A stretch of 64,000 nucleotides of DNA from Spirosoma spitsbergense DSM 19989 (GCF_000374085.1 NZ_KB893422.1:36697-100696), one strand, 5' to 3'. Counted from the stretch's first letter, positions 8,684-17,507 are shown. The notes: generated by a model not told the origin, from the sequence alone. Numbers and translations: made by a program.

Positions 8684-9682
8684 TTACTTAATAGGTGGGC
8701 ACTTTATTTTGGTTGGGATAATGTACTGAATCGAGAAATTAGTAAGTATATAACCATCTCTCGGAAATTTACCAACTCCCCCACCCCGTCCTACAGACGT
8801 AAACAGCTCGGGATTAGTCTGGCGCAGTTGCTGAAGGGTTGCATCACGGTCCTTATTGACCCGTGCGGCATCCAGTTCGTTACGCCGGTCAGCCATAATG
8901 GTCGACAGGCCCTGCAAAGCATCCGGATTGGCGTACGTTCCACTCACATCATCCAGATAATTGGAAAACGTCATCCGATAGCCAATTTCAACGCCCAGGT
9001 TAAAATTTTCATTGAGCATATAGCGGGCACCAATACCCACCGGAATAGCCAGCGTAACCAGTGAATAAGGCTTCTCATACCCAGGCTGGCCCTGCCCCTC
9101 TGTATGTAGCGGCTGAAGTTTTACCCACTCGCGTGCGGGCTGGTAAGCGGCACTGGCCACATTCCTTTCCGTGGGTGTTCGAGCCTCCGGGCTGTGTGCT
9201 ACCAGCGCCAGGCCACCAAAAACGTAGGGCGTGAATTTGGCCCGGTCATTTGAGTTACGTCCATCGGCAATAAAATTATAGATACCCGTTACCGCAAACT
9301 CTTTCAGGTCATTCCGGAAGTGCAGATTCCGGATATACTGTAGGGCGTATTTCTCTGGATTACTTTTGCCAAACGTGTAGTCATCTCCAGCTATGCGTGC
9401 CCAGGTGAACATAGCCCGGGCGGCAAAATTGGGCGTAAACTGGCGGGTGTAGCCAAGTCCAACATTCCAGCGGGGTAGCGTAAACAGGGATTTTATGGGT
9501 GTGCTATAGGCATTTAACTCGCCAAAGTAGGTGGATGTACCTACGCCAAACGTAACGCTTGAATAAGGTAAAAAATGGGTATTTGGTCGTCGCTGTGCCA
9601 GGCTTTTTGTCGGTAAACCGGCCAATAGGCACACTACCGCAATGCCTGCTATCAAATGCCTATAATGAATCATACTTTTCAT
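8684..9682 (-). CDS. DUF6089-type outer-membrane beta-barrel protein (copy 1)
   Basis: A 332-residue exported barrel protein with signal peptide (HLIAGIAVVCLLAGLPTKSLAQ) and the DUF6089 blocks VTFGVGTSTYFGELN, WNVGLGYTRQFTPNFAARAMF, FTPYVFGGLALVAHSPEA, LVTLAIPVGIGARYMLNENFNLGVEIGYRMTFSNYLDDVSGTY and a final strand ILTNFSIQYII. It is longer than the downstream copy because of an insertion after the TPYVFGG block and a charged segment (about residues 255-300, RRNELDAARVNKDRDA) that is probably a loop. It follows nadK on the same strand by ~165 nt. The gap to the downstream copy is under 40 nt, so the two barrels are likely one transcript. Confidence 0.88.
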   Translation of the reverse strand: MKSMIHYRHLIAGIAVVCLLAGLPTKSLAQRRPNTHFLPYSSVTFGVGTSTYFGELNAYSTPIKSLFTLPRWNVGLGYTRQFTPNFAARAMFTWARIAGDDYTFGKSNPEKYALQYIRNLHFRNDLKEFAVTGIYNFIADGRNSNDRAKFTPYVFGGLALVAHSPEARTPTERNVASAAYQPAREWVKLQPLHTEGQGQPGYEKPYSLVTLAIPVGIGARYMLNENFNLGVEIGYRMTFSNYLDDVSGTYANPDALQGLSTIMADRRNELDAARVNKDRDATLQQLRQTNPELFTSVGRGGGVGKFPRDGYILTNFSIQYIIPTKIKCPPIK

Positions 9683-9846
9683 ATACGTGAATCAACCCCC
9701 GGTGGCCCTATAAAGCCAACCAATTCCGAAACGGCCAGAGCGATCCTTTTATTGGCAGTTTGCCATAAAAATTATGCCACAAATGAGGAAAGTGGGTAGT
9801 TTGAAGCAACTATATCAGAAAGTATACAAACGAATGAACTGATTCG

Positions 9847-10722
9847 TTAATTACGAATGTCCCAGCCCCAGTTAAGTTTACTACGGAGCGTATTCAGGAA
9901 GTTATCATCCTTCAATTTTACCAGTCTTGCCTTGAACGCTTCTTTCCGAACGTTGATCCGAACGGAGGTGTCGACAGTAAAGGAGCGCGAATCCAGGGCA
10001 GCCAGGAAATTCCCGCTCCGGCTTTCTACCTCAAAAACAAACTCGCAGGTATCCATCACAATCATGGGCCTTACATTGAGGTTGTGTGGGCTGATGGGCG
10101 TAATAATTAAACTTCCGGTATGGGGCAACAGTACAGGCCCGCCACAACTGAGCGAATAGCCCGTAGAGCCGGAAGGCGTGGATACAATAAGCCCATCGGC
10201 CCAATAAGAATTCAGAAACTCCCCGTCCAGATACGCATGAACCGTAATCATGGACGATGTCTGCGTGCGGGTAATGGTGAAGTCATTCAGACCGAAGGGT
10301 AACTTCCCAAAAATATCCTGACTGGAGCTAACGCTCACCAGTGTGCGCTCATCAATGCTGTACTGTTCACTAAACAGGGCATCAATCATGAGCCTTACCG
10401 ATGCGGGTGCCACCGTGGCCAGAAAACCCAGACGGCCAATGTTGATACCGATAATCGGAATTTGACGGGCACCTACGTGCGTAACGGCATCGAGCAGCGT
10501 ACCATCCCCCCCCAAACTAAAAATAAAGTCGGCATCGGTAACCCCTTCGTCGAAGGTGTAGGTGGCCTGGCTGTAATGGCTTACACCCGCATTATCTAAA
10601 AAATCGCGGTATCCCTGCGAAATGATTATTTCGGTTTGCCGCCGGGCCAGTTCTTCAAACATAGACTGGATATAGGGACGGGCAGATTCGGGAAAGTTGC
10701 GCCCATGGATGGCGATTTTCAT
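9847..10722 (-). CDS. nadK: NAD kinase
   Basis: A 291-residue ATP-NAD kinase that makes NADP. Key motifs are FSLGGDGTLLDAV (GGDGT at 71-75, the diagnostic loop with catalytic Asp), GINIGRLGFLA just after it, and DGLIVSTPSGSTGYSLSCGGPVL, the nucleotide-binding block in the C-terminal domain. Length is standard. It sits between an AcuB-like CBS gene upstream and two DUF6089 barrels downstream, all on the minus strand; in many Bacteroidota this order (CBS, nadK, DUF6089) continues into isoprenyl transferase and BamA, which are absent here. A palindromic spacer separates it from the CBS gene. Confidence 0.96.
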   Translation of the reverse strand: MKIAIHGRNFPESARPYIQSMFEELARRQTEIIISQGYRDFLDNAGVSHYSQATYTFDEGVTDADFIFSLGGDGTLLDAVTHVGARQIPIIGINIGRLGFLATVAPASVRLMIDALFSEQYSIDERTLVSVSSSQDIFGKLPFGLNDFTITRTQTSSMITVHAYLDGEFLNSYWADGLIVSTPSGSTGYSLSCGGPVLLPHTGSLIITPISPHNLNVRPMIVMDTCEFVFEVESRSGNFLAALDSRSFTVDTSVRINVRKEAFKARLVKLKDDNFLNTLRSKLNWGWDIRN

Positions 10723-10837
10723 TAGTCAGTCGGTGAGTTAGTAAGTCAATTAGTTGGTGAGTTGGTGAGTAGTTACGTGTTGCCTGAGTCAGCCATTCAC
10801 CGACTGACTGACCAACTGGGACCAACTGACTACTTTT
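10723..10837. repeat. palindromic, word-iterated intergenic spacer
   Basis: This spacer is built from repeats of words like GTTGGTGAG and CAGTCGGTGA and their complements. A perfect 13-bp inverted repeat is visible: AGTCAGTCGGTGA at 10724-10736 and its complement at 10797-10809. Further copies (GACCAACTGG, GACCAACTGA) pair with the AGTTGGTGAG words. It separates two genes of the same direction and could fold into a long imperfect hairpin. Confidence 0.7.
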
Positions 10838-11515
10838 TTAGGTATTTAAGTAGCGAAGCAGTGAATCGAGCCGCTCCTGGTCGATACTTTCAACTGGTGT
10901 ATTGGCAAATGCCGCTTCAATCTGATACCCAAACCGTTCGAGCGTCGAAATAACGGGGGCAATATCCCGCCGGTTAAGTTTGAGCGTTAGCCGGGAGCGG
11001 TCGGGCATGCCATAGGCTGCACTGGAATAGTAGCTGCTGATAATCTTGACATTATTGGATTCAATCAGCCGGCTGATTTCTGTCAGGGAATAATCGCGTT
11101 CATTGAGGGCCAGAATCAAAATAGCCCCTGCTTCCTGCACGCCCAGTTCCTGAACAAAATGCTTGAGTAGTTCACTGACAGAAATGGTACCGATAAAGCC
11201 CTGCCCTTCATTAAGCACGGCAATTACTTCCATCTGATGCTTGGTAACCAGTCCCAGTACCTCCAGCAGGTGCTGGTCTTCCAGCACGTAAGTTTGTTCA
11301 AACAGGCGCATCACATCCCGTAGTAAACGCTCACTATCAACGACATCTAAAAGCAGTTCTTCACTTACTATACCCCGGTACTCATCCTGATCCGTTAGAA
11401 TGAGTTGCCCGACGTGGTGCTCCTGCATCCAATCCAGTGCCTGCCCAACCGAATCGGTTGGCTTCAGGGCGGGGAGCATGGGATCTATTAGTTCGGCAGC
11501 CAGCATAAGTAACAA
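10838..11515 (-). CDS. AcuB-like CBS-domain protein
   Basis: A 225-residue protein with two CBS motifs (about residues 1-60 and 65-125: VGQALDWMQEHHVGQLILTDQDEYRGIVSEE, then VLEDQHLLEVLGLVTKHQMEVIAVLNEGQGFIGTIS) followed by an ACT-like segment (about 135-210: AILILALNERDYSLTEISRLIESNNVKIISSYY). The CBS-CBS-ACT layout is that of AcuB-like proteins, which bind adenine nucleotides and regulate partners; no enzyme activity is expected. It lies directly upstream of nadK on the same strand, and a link to NAD(P) or adenylate status is a reasonable but unproved idea. The next gene upstream is the alpha/beta hydrolase, about 90 nt away. Confidence 0.85.
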   Translation of the reverse strand: MLLMLAAELIDPMLPALKPTDSVGQALDWMQEHHVGQLILTDQDEYRGIVSEELLLDVVDSERLLRDVMRLFEQTYVLEDQHLLEVLGLVTKHQMEVIAVLNEGQGFIGTISVSELLKHFVQELGVQEAGAILILALNERDYSLTEISRLIESNNVKIISSYYSSAAYGMPDRSRLTLKLNRRDIAPVISTLERFGYQIEAAFANTPVESIDQERLDSLLRYLNT

Positions 11516-11603
11516 TGTATAGTGTATAAAAACAGCGATCGGTTCTGTTTAGCAGAAAACTACGGAAATTATCCTTTAATTTCCAAATTCTCTTCTCTTT
11601 CTC

Positions 11604-12380
11604 TTACGCTACCAGTTCGCCAACTACCTGTTGGGCCAGCCATGTATCGAGTAATGTATTGAATCGATCGGGGCATTCCATCATGGGCGCATGACAACAT
11701 TTGTCAATAAAATGCAGCTCCGAGTTAGCAATTAACCGGTTGAACTCGTGCCCTACCTCGGCAGGAGTAATGGTATCGTTCAATCCCCAAACGAGCAATG
11801 TTGGCACCTGAATCTTGTGCAAATCCTTTGCCACATTATTGCGCTGAGCCGATTTGGCAATGGCCACGATGCTCATGCACTTGGGAATACTGCTGGTAAT
11901 CTCAAAAACCTCGTCAATCAATTCTTTAGAGGCCACTTTGGGGTCATAGAACGTGTAGGCAACGCGTTCAGCAATGTAATTATAACTCCCCCGCTTGGGA
12001 AAAGAACCCCCCATTCCGTTCTCGAACAGGCCGGAACTACCCGTTAGCACCAACCCCTGAACCTGTTCTGGATTTTTGAACGTGTACAGTATCGCTAAAT
12101 GCCCGCCCAGTGAGTTACCCAGCAGCGTCATGTCACGCAGGCCTTTCTGCACCACAAATTTTTCAATGTACGTTACCAGACCTTCCAGACTGGCCTGCCG
12201 AATAGGCATCTCATAAATAGGCAACAACGGTATCACTACCCGGTAGCGATCCGAGAAAGTCGTAATGACACTATCCCAGTTGCTGAGTGCGCCAAAAAGA
12301 CCATGTAGCAACAGGAGGACATCGCCCTCTCCTTCGTCCACAAATCGGAAACCCGCTTCTTCCTGAATCTGATAGTTCAT
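11604..12380 (-). CDS. alpha/beta hydrolase
   Basis: A 258-residue single-domain alpha/beta hydrolase. The oxyanion-hole motif is LLHGLFGALSNW, the nucleophile elbow is GNSLGG (about residues 106-111, Ser nucleophile), the acid is in VWGLNDTITP, and the catalytic His is in DKCCHAPMMECPDRFN. The close DKCCHAPMMECP variant is typical of Cytophagales homologues annotated only as alpha/beta hydrolase. It has no signal peptide, so it is cytoplasmic. Substrate unknown. It is the promoter-proximal gene of the minus-strand run hydrolase, CBS, nadK and DUF6089, although gaps of ~90-165 nt mean this need not be a single operon. Confidence 0.88.
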   Translation of the reverse strand: MNYQIQEEAGFRFVDEGEGDVLLLLHGLFGALSNWDSVITTFSDRYRVVIPLLPIYEMPIRQASLEGLVTYIEKFVVQKGLRDMTLLGNSLGGHLAILYTFKNPEQVQGLVLTGSSGLFENGMGGSFPKRGSYNYIAERVAYTFYDPKVASKELIDEVFEITSSIPKCMSIVAIAKSAQRNNVAKDLHKIQVPTLLVWGLNDTITPAEVGHEFNRLIANSELHFIDKCCHAPMMECPDRFNTLLDTWLAQQVVGELVA

Positions 12381-12720
12381 GTGTATTGACTGGTTAAGGA
12401 TGGATCAGTGGTTATTTTCTATAACGAAGAAAAACAAGGACTGTTCCGTTTTCAATGATTTGTACCAACGCCGGATAGATAGATGGTACCAGCCGATTCT
12501 TACAGCTATAACATAAGGTACTGCCACAAAATTAATAGTTTCTTAAAAAAACAAAAATTATTAATAAAAAATCATTGACTTTCAAGGCATTACATTTTAT
12601 GAAACTTATAAATATTATATTTTTATAAAAAAAATACTACGAATTTTCTGTGGAGGTTAGCGTGCATTTGCCCGGCTATATACCTTTGACTTTTATTCAT
12701 GCGCTCAACTCGTCGCTGCT
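12381..12720. other. AT-rich divergent intergenic region
   Basis: A 340-nt gap between divergent genes with no plausible ORF. Positions 12530-12650 are strongly AT-rich with A- and T-tracts, including TTATAA words flanking an ATATTATATTT core near 12605-12630, suggesting curved promoter DNA. A -7 box for the plus-strand gene is annotated separately. Confidence 0.6.
12681..12688 (+). promoter_or_regulatory. candidate -7 box for the FAD oxidoreductase gene
   Basis: TACCTTTG matches TAnnTTTG exactly, 32 nt before the ATG at 12721. I do not see a TTTG at the expected ~19-nt spacing upstream; a TTTG at 12667-12670 is too close. Confidence 0.4.
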
Positions 12721-13995
12721 ATGTCTGCTGAAAATTCGCCCGTTATTATTGTTGGTGCTGGTATAGCCGGTTTAACCTGTGCTGTTTACCTCAAACAGGC
12801 GGGTATCAATGCGCTCCTGCTCGAAGCAAGCGACGGGGTGGGCGGCCGGGTTCGTACCGACCGGGTTGATGGTTTCCAGCTAGACCGGGGCTTCCAGATT
12901 CTGCTGACGGCGTATCCCGAAGCGCAGCGGCTGCTAAATTACTCCGACCTGCAATTGACGTCCTTTCGGTCGGGTGCGCTGATTCGCGACCGAACCGACT
13001 GGATTACCTTCATCAATCCGCTACAGGAACCTCTGGCGGTATTTCAAACGCTCTTTTCGCCGGTTGGTACCCTGGGCGATAAGCTGCGCCTGGCCGAACT
13101 CATGCGCCGAACCCAGGACCTGCCGATTGATGAGTTGTTTAATCAGCCGTCCGTAACAACGAGGGAGTTCCTGGAGGAGTTTGGCTTTTCCAGCCAGATA
13201 ATCGATCGGTTTTTCCGACCGTTCTTCGGCGGTGTCTTTCTGGAAGATGCCCTGATAACGGCGAGCAATTTCTTTGAATTCTGTTTCCGGATGTTCTTTT
13301 CGGGCGATGCCGCCGTACCGGCGCGGGGTATCGGTGCCATTGCCGACCAACTGGCCAGCCGATTAGCTCCCGACCAGATTCGACTGAACACCCCCGTCAC
13401 CAATATTTCGGGGAATACAGTCTACCTAAAGGATGGCGAATCCCTCACTGCCGATGCCGTTGTTGTGGCGGTCGATGCAACACAGGCCAGCCAGTTAATG
13501 GGTAGTCCGGTGCCTTCGCCACAGGCATTCAATCATACCACCTGCACCTACTTTGCGGCAAGACCGGAGCAGCTCTCAATTACGCCAGCCCAGAAAAACC
13601 TATTGTTGCTCAACATGCACCGGAGTTCAGCCGTGCATAACGTGGCCATCATGAGCGACGTAGCCCCCGGTTATGCCCCGGCGGACCAAACGCTCGTTTC
13701 GGTCAGCACACAGGGAGTGGAACTCTTCAACGAAGCGACACTGACGGAGCAGATACGGCAGGAACTAACCGGCTGGTTTGGTAAGGATGTTCAGCAATGG
13801 CAGCATCTGCGAACGTATCACCTTCCGCAGGCGTTGCCCAGCTATAATCCGGCGCAGGCGGGCCAGTCAGCTATTCACAAATCCCTCCGCTTAACGGATA
13901 CTCTCTACCAATGTGGCGACCAAACGGCTTACCCATCCCTTAATGCCGCCATGCAAACCGGCCGGGAAGTGGCGGAGATGATCAGTAGGCAGTAA
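12721..13995 (+). CDS. FAD-dependent amine-oxidase-type oxidoreductase
   Basis: A 424-residue flavoprotein of the protoporphyrinogen-oxidase/amine-oxidase fold. The N terminus carries the Rossmann dinucleotide motif VIIVGAGIAGLTCAVYL (GxGxxG about residues 12-17), followed by LLEASDGVGGRVRTDRVDGFQLDRGFQ, the second FAD contact and the GG-R-R motif. The C-terminal FAD block is LYQCGDQTAYPSLNAAMQTGREVAEMI. Members include phytoene desaturase-like and PPOX-like enzymes; the closest look is to the broad NAD(P)/FAD-dependent oxidoreductase group of Bacteroidota and cyanobacteria, of unknown substrate. It stands alone, with a hairpin terminator just after it. Confidence 0.9.
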   Translation: MSAENSPVIIVGAGIAGLTCAVYLKQAGINALLLEASDGVGGRVRTDRVDGFQLDRGFQILLTAYPEAQRLLNYSDLQLTSFRSGALIRDRTDWITFINPLQEPLAVFQTLFSPVGTLGDKLRLAELMRRTQDLPIDELFNQPSVTTREFLEEFGFSSQIIDRFFRPFFGGVFLEDALITASNFFEFCFRMFFSGDAAVPARGIGAIADQLASRLAPDQIRLNTPVTNISGNTVYLKDGESLTADAVVVAVDATQASQLMGSPVPSPQAFNHTTCTYFAARPEQLSITPAQKNLLLLNMHRSSAVHNVAIMSDVAPGYAPADQTLVSVSTQGVELFNEATLTEQIRQELTGWFGKDVQQWQHLRTYHLPQALPSYNPAQAGQSAIHKSLRLTDTLYQCGDQTAYPSLNAAMQTGREVAEMISRQ

Positions 13996-14009
13996 CCTCC
14001 CCTAAAATA

Positions 14010-14043
14010 TCGATACCCGCATCGGAGCAGATGCGGGTATCGA
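14010..14043. terminator. bidirectional hairpin terminator
   Basis: A perfect 13-bp inverted repeat (14010-14022 and 14031-14043; arm TCGATACCCGCAT) with an 8-nt loop lies between the convergent FAD oxidoreductase and carboxylesterase genes. There is no long T-run on either side, but the position fits a shared terminator. Confidence 0.8.
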
Positions 14044-14068
14044 AAATAATTGCCTTTTTGGCATACGA

Positions 14069-15727
14069 TCAGGGCTTCGCCGTCATTTCTTCCAGCAGCA
14101 GGTAACGCGCCCGATTTTTATCGGTTTCGGCCCGGGTGTTCACGTCGATTACCATCACATTAGCCTCGCTTTTATCTGTTATTGGCGACCATTTTGGCAA
14201 GCCCGGTCCATTTGGGTTACCGGTCTTAATAAAGTTGGCGAAGTAGTTCTGCATCAGTTCCGATACCTTATAATCCTCCGGCGACCAGGCATATACTTTA
14301 TTCGTAGACAGGTTGCCCAGCGCGTACTCGATTTCGGCCGAGTGAACGGCTCCTTTAGCAGCCGGGGCTTTAGGAGCAGCCGGGTCTCCCCCCCGAACAA
14401 CGCCCCCCGCCAAACCAGCCGTAGCATTGCCCATTTCGGGCGTCATGGCCGGACGTGGCCGCGAGTAGAAGTATCGGTACACAGGCTTACCACCCGTTTT
14501 GGCCTGCATTTCGGCCCACCGCCAGGTACTGAACCCAATAAAGCGGTCGCTAGCCAGTGCCGTTGCGGATTGCATCACCTCGTCCGGCGTAGTACCCGGA
14601 TAAACTTTCAGTATGTCATAGGCTTTATCCCCGTACAGTTTCTTCACGGCAGCCGTGTAGTTTTCGGTGGTTGGCTCCTCTTTGCCCAGAATAACCCGGC
14701 CGGTCATTTCTTCCGAGTTCCAGCCTGCCAGCAGGGGTACGTGTGCCTGTTCGCCGGCGGCAAAAATTGCGTATGGTTCTTTGGGGAAGAAGTATCCATC
14801 AATGGCCGAGCCGAAGCGGGGTGCACCGGGTTTGCCGGCCAGTTCGAGCAACTGCTGGGCGGGCATGGCCCGCAGGTCGGCCAACGATTTAGCTCCTACA
14901 CTAGTCGCAAACGTAGTGCCCATCTCTTCCGCTTTAGCCAGGGGAGCGGGCGGCAACGTACCCAGTACAGAACCACTCTCACCAATGGCACCCGCAATCA
15001 GATCTTTTGACAGGGGTGACATCATCTGCGCGCTCACCGAAGCCGAACCAGCCGATTCTCCGGCAATGGTAACCCGTTTGGGGTCTCCACCGAAGGCCGC
15101 AATGTTCTGCTGTACCCAGCGCAGGGCGGCACTCTGGTCCAGATAGCCGTAGTTGCTGGATGAGTGATGGGGCGATTCCTTCGTTAGTTCGGGGTGAGCC
15201 ATAAAGCCAAACACACCCAGCCGGTAGTTCAACGTAATGGCAATAAGTCCTTTCCGGGCTATGCTTTCTCCATCGTATCGGGGTTCAGAACCGTCGCCCG
15301 CAATGAAGCCTCCGCCGTAGAAGTACACCATCACCGGCAGCTTTTCACTGGCCGACTTAGCGGGTGTCCAGACATTCAGGTACAGACAATCTTCGCTAAC
15401 CCCATCCGAGCGGAAGGCCATATCGCCAAAAACGGGCAGTTGCATAGCCCGGGGACCAAAATGATCGGCTTTACGCACACCCGTCCAGTTTTTGGCGGGC
15501 TGTGGCTCTTTCCAGCGCAAATCGCCGACGGGGGGCTGTGCAAAAGGAATCCCTTTGAAGGCACGAATACCGCTGGCTTCGGTAACTCCCTCCAGCATCC
15601 CGTTCGCTACCTTCGCCTGCGGGGTCGTTTTCGATAAGCCATCCTTCGACTGAGCGTTGGCCAGATAACCTAATGGGGCCGTTAGTAATGAAACGAACAG
15701 CAGCGTTTTCAGGGTCATTTTTTTCAT
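14069..15727 (-). CDS. type-B carboxylesterase, exported
   Basis: A 552-residue carboxylesterase/lipase (COesterase family) with signal peptide (LKTLLFVSLLTAPLGYLANAQ). Landmarks are FKGIPFAQPPVGDLRWKEPQP, EDCLYLNVWTP, the oxyanion-hole GGGF (138-141), the nucleophile elbow GESAGS (Ser225), and GAVHSAEIEYALG carrying the catalytic His (about residue 460). Length is typical. It hydrolyses carboxylic esters, probably in the periplasm; the natural substrate is unknown. It is divergent from a NUDIX-type regulator, with a 17-bp perfect palindrome between the two starts, so it is the most likely target of that regulator. A Gly/Ala/Pro-rich segment before the His block (GDPAAPKAPAAKGA) looks like a lineage-specific loop. 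Confidence 0.93.
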   Translation of the reverse strand: MKKMTLKTLLFVSLLTAPLGYLANAQSKDGLSKTTPQAKVANGMLEGVTEASGIRAFKGIPFAQPPVGDLRWKEPQPAKNWTGVRKADHFGPRAMQLPVFGDMAFRSDGVSEDCLYLNVWTPAKSASEKLPVMVYFYGGGFIAGDGSEPRYDGESIARKGLIAITLNYRLGVFGFMAHPELTKESPHHSSSNYGYLDQSAALRWVQQNIAAFGGDPKRVTIAGESAGSASVSAQMMSPLSKDLIAGAIGESGSVLGTLPPAPLAKAEEMGTTFATSVGAKSLADLRAMPAQQLLELAGKPGAPRFGSAIDGYFFPKEPYAIFAAGEQAHVPLLAGWNSEEMTGRVILGKEEPTTENYTAAVKKLYGDKAYDILKVYPGTTPDEVMQSATALASDRFIGFSTWRWAEMQAKTGGKPVYRYFYSRPRPAMTPEMGNATAGLAGGVVRGGDPAAPKAPAAKGAVHSAEIEYALGNLSTNKVYAWSPEDYKVSELMQNYFANFIKTGNPNGPGLPKWSPITDKSEANVMVIDVNTRAETDKNRARYLLLEEMTAKP

Positions 15728-15772
15728 GTAAATAAGGGTTGTTTAATACGAAAATACCCACCAAATGCGTAT

Positions 15773-15815
15773 AAATCTTTATTATTGTAACAATTTGATA
15801 CAATAATAAAGATTT
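15773..15815. promoter_or_regulatory. perfect 17-bp palindrome, probable operator
   Basis: Two perfectly complementary 17-nt arms (15773-15789, AAATCTTTATTATTGTA, and 15799-15815) are separated by 9 nt. It lies between the divergent carboxylesterase (start 15727) and NUDIX-type regulator (start 15864). It is AT-rich and has no flanking T-run in a position expected of a terminator, so a dimeric repressor site is the better reading. Confidence 0.72.
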
Positions 15816-15863
15816 AGCCTGAAGCAACCAAAAGTTTGTTACTTGCACTGACGCTTCACCCGT

Positions 15864-16595
15864 ATGAGCAAATCCCTAAAACCCGAAGAAACCGAACCCA
15901 GTGGCGCCGAATTTTTACCTGGCCTGGCAGTAGACACCGTTATTTTCGGGTTTCATGATAATCAGTTGAAAATTTTATTGCTCGAATACCGGAACACGGG
16001 TTTGCTGGCACTCCCCGGTGGCTTCATCAAAAATACCGAGAACCTGAACGATGCCGCCCGGCGCGTACTGGCCGAGCGAACGGGGCTACAGGACATCTAC
16101 CTGGAGCAGTTTCACGTTTTCGGCGATCTCACCCGGCACGACCCGACTCCGCTGCGCGCCATCATGCAGGCGAAAGGACTCCAGCCCGATGATGACCACT
16201 GGCTGCTGGGACGGTTTGTTTCGGTAGGCTATTACGCACTGGTCGATTTTACGAAAGCCATTCCCATTCCTGATGAACTTTCAGATAGCTGTGGCTGGTA
16301 TGATCTGGCTGCGTTACCTCCGCTAATGCAGGATCACACGGATATTGTCCGAAAAGCACTGGCTACGCTGCAAGCCGATCTGGACCGTAAACTGATTGGC
16401 TTCAACCTGCTTTCGGAGACGTTTACAATGGCCGATTTACAGTGCCTGTACGAAACCATTCTGGGACAGACGCTGCACCGCTCCGGTTTTCAGCGGAAAA
16501 TACTTGGTTTGGGCATTGTGGAACGACTCGAAAAGCAGTACAGCGGTGGCGCACACAAAGCCCCTTACCTATACCGGTTTATTTCGAACAAATAG
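15864..16595 (+). CDS. NrtR-like transcriptional regulator (NUDIX domain plus winged helix)
   Basis: A 243-residue protein with an N-terminal NUDIX domain (about 25-150) and a C-terminal winged helix (about 160-240, ending in the family's YSGGAHKAPYLYRF). The NUDIX box is decayed: GGFIKNTENLNDAARRVLAERTGL keeps the first Gly and Glu, but the REUxEExGU core reads RVLAERTGL, so two catalytic Glu positions are Val and Arg. This fits the regulator branch, in which the NUDIX domain senses a ligand (ADP-ribose in NrtR, sugars in Bacteroidota AraR-type members) rather than hydrolysing it. The perfect palindrome between it and the esterase gene is its probable operator. Confidence 0.88.
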   Translation: MSKSLKPEETEPSGAEFLPGLAVDTVIFGFHDNQLKILLLEYRNTGLLALPGGFIKNTENLNDAARRVLAERTGLQDIYLEQFHVFGDLTRHDPTPLRAIMQAKGLQPDDDHWLLGRFVSVGYYALVDFTKAIPIPDELSDSCGWYDLAALPPLMQDHTDIVRKALATLQADLDRKLIGFNLLSETFTMADLQCLYETILGQTLHRSGFQRKILGLGIVERLEKQYSGGAHKAPYLYRFISNK

Positions 16596-16687
16596 CGTGT
16601 CGGGCGTTTTACGTGCCAAAAAACACCGTACGTTTACGCATAAAGCCGTTGCATCAATAAACAAACAATCTGATTTGTTGACTTTTC

Positions 16688-17497
16688 ATGCGTGGAAACG
16701 TACTGCTTCGTACTGGTTTATTATTGCTGATTTTACTGCCAATTGGTTTTCTACTCCTTACCCCTCCCCTCGTACGGTGTCTGTGGATTAGCCGGTCGGC
16801 AAGTTACCGACCACTGGCAGGAACACAGGACGTCTATATCCATCAGGCAGCCACCACCCGGCAGGAGAATCAACTCAGGCAACACGTGGTGACCGCCCGA
16901 AACCGTATTGCCTGGTTCTGGGGCAGCCGACACGGGCAGGCTACGCTTATCTATTGCCCGAATCAAACCGATTATGAACAGTACTGCGACGGGGGCGAGG
17001 GGGCCGGTTGCAGCCTGGGGCTTCCCTGGGGCGACTCGTATCTGATACTAGGGCCCGATGGCAATAACGCCGATGTGATTGCCCATGAGCTATGCCACGA
17101 TGAGCTGTTTGCGCGGCTGGGCTGGTGGCGCGTAAAAAGACAGATTCCCCAGTGGTTCAACGAGGGACTGGCTTTGATGGTCGATTATCGATTCAGCAAA
17201 CCAGCCTTGTGGAATACCCCCCGCCGGGCTGGAAAACATACACCCGCCGAATCACATCCCCCCCCCTCTCCCACCCACCAAATGATGAGACTAACCGATC
17301 TGGAAACTACCCGCGACTTTTTCGGTGGAGATTACATGCACACCATGCTGGCTTATCAAGCAGCAGCCAGTGAAGTGGCTCACTGGCTGTCGGTAGTAGG
17401 TAAAGCGGGGGTTCCGGTCCTGACAGATGCCGTTGCGAAGGGGGCTGATTTTAGCGATGCTTATCGGCAACTTGAGCGTCGGAGAACAGGAAAATAA
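16688..17497 (+). CDS. membrane-anchored zinc metallopeptidase (HExxH...E)
   Basis: A 269-residue protein with one strong N-terminal membrane segment (about residues 8-32, LLLLILLPIGFLLLTPPLV), then a soluble domain with the zinc motif HELCH (133-137) and a downstream Glu in WFNEGLA (Glu159), the gluzincin pattern of the peptidase MA-like group. The separation of 22 residues between the motif and the Glu fits. The rest of the sequence (residues 50-125) forms the usual N-terminal strands. It is likely an inner-membrane or exported protease with unknown substrate. Its start lies ~90 nt after the NUDIX gene on the same strand, so read-through is possible. The 3' end is 10 nt from the convergent T9SS gene, with no hairpin I could see. 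Confidence 0.82.
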   Translation: MRGNVLLRTGLLLLILLPIGFLLLTPPLVRCLWISRSASYRPLAGTQDVYIHQAATTRQENQLRQHVVTARNRIAWFWGSRHGQATLIYCPNQTDYEQYCDGGEGAGCSLGLPWGDSYLILGPDGNNADVIAHELCHDELFARLGWWRVKRQIPQWFNEGLALMVDYRFSKPALWNTPRRAGKHTPAESHPPPSPTHQMMRLTDLETTRDFFGGDYMHTMLAYQAAASEVAHWLSVVGKAGVPVLTDAVAKGADFSDAYRQLERRRTGK

Positions 17498-17507
17498 TCA
17501 GCGTTAC

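Noticed and set aside
12661..12670. TTTG before the FAD oxidoreductase as -33 element
   Set aside because: The spacing to the -7 box is about 10 nt, not ~19.
15773..15815. Palindrome at 15773-15815 as a terminator
   Set aside because: It lies between divergent starts, where no terminator is needed, and has no suitable T-run.
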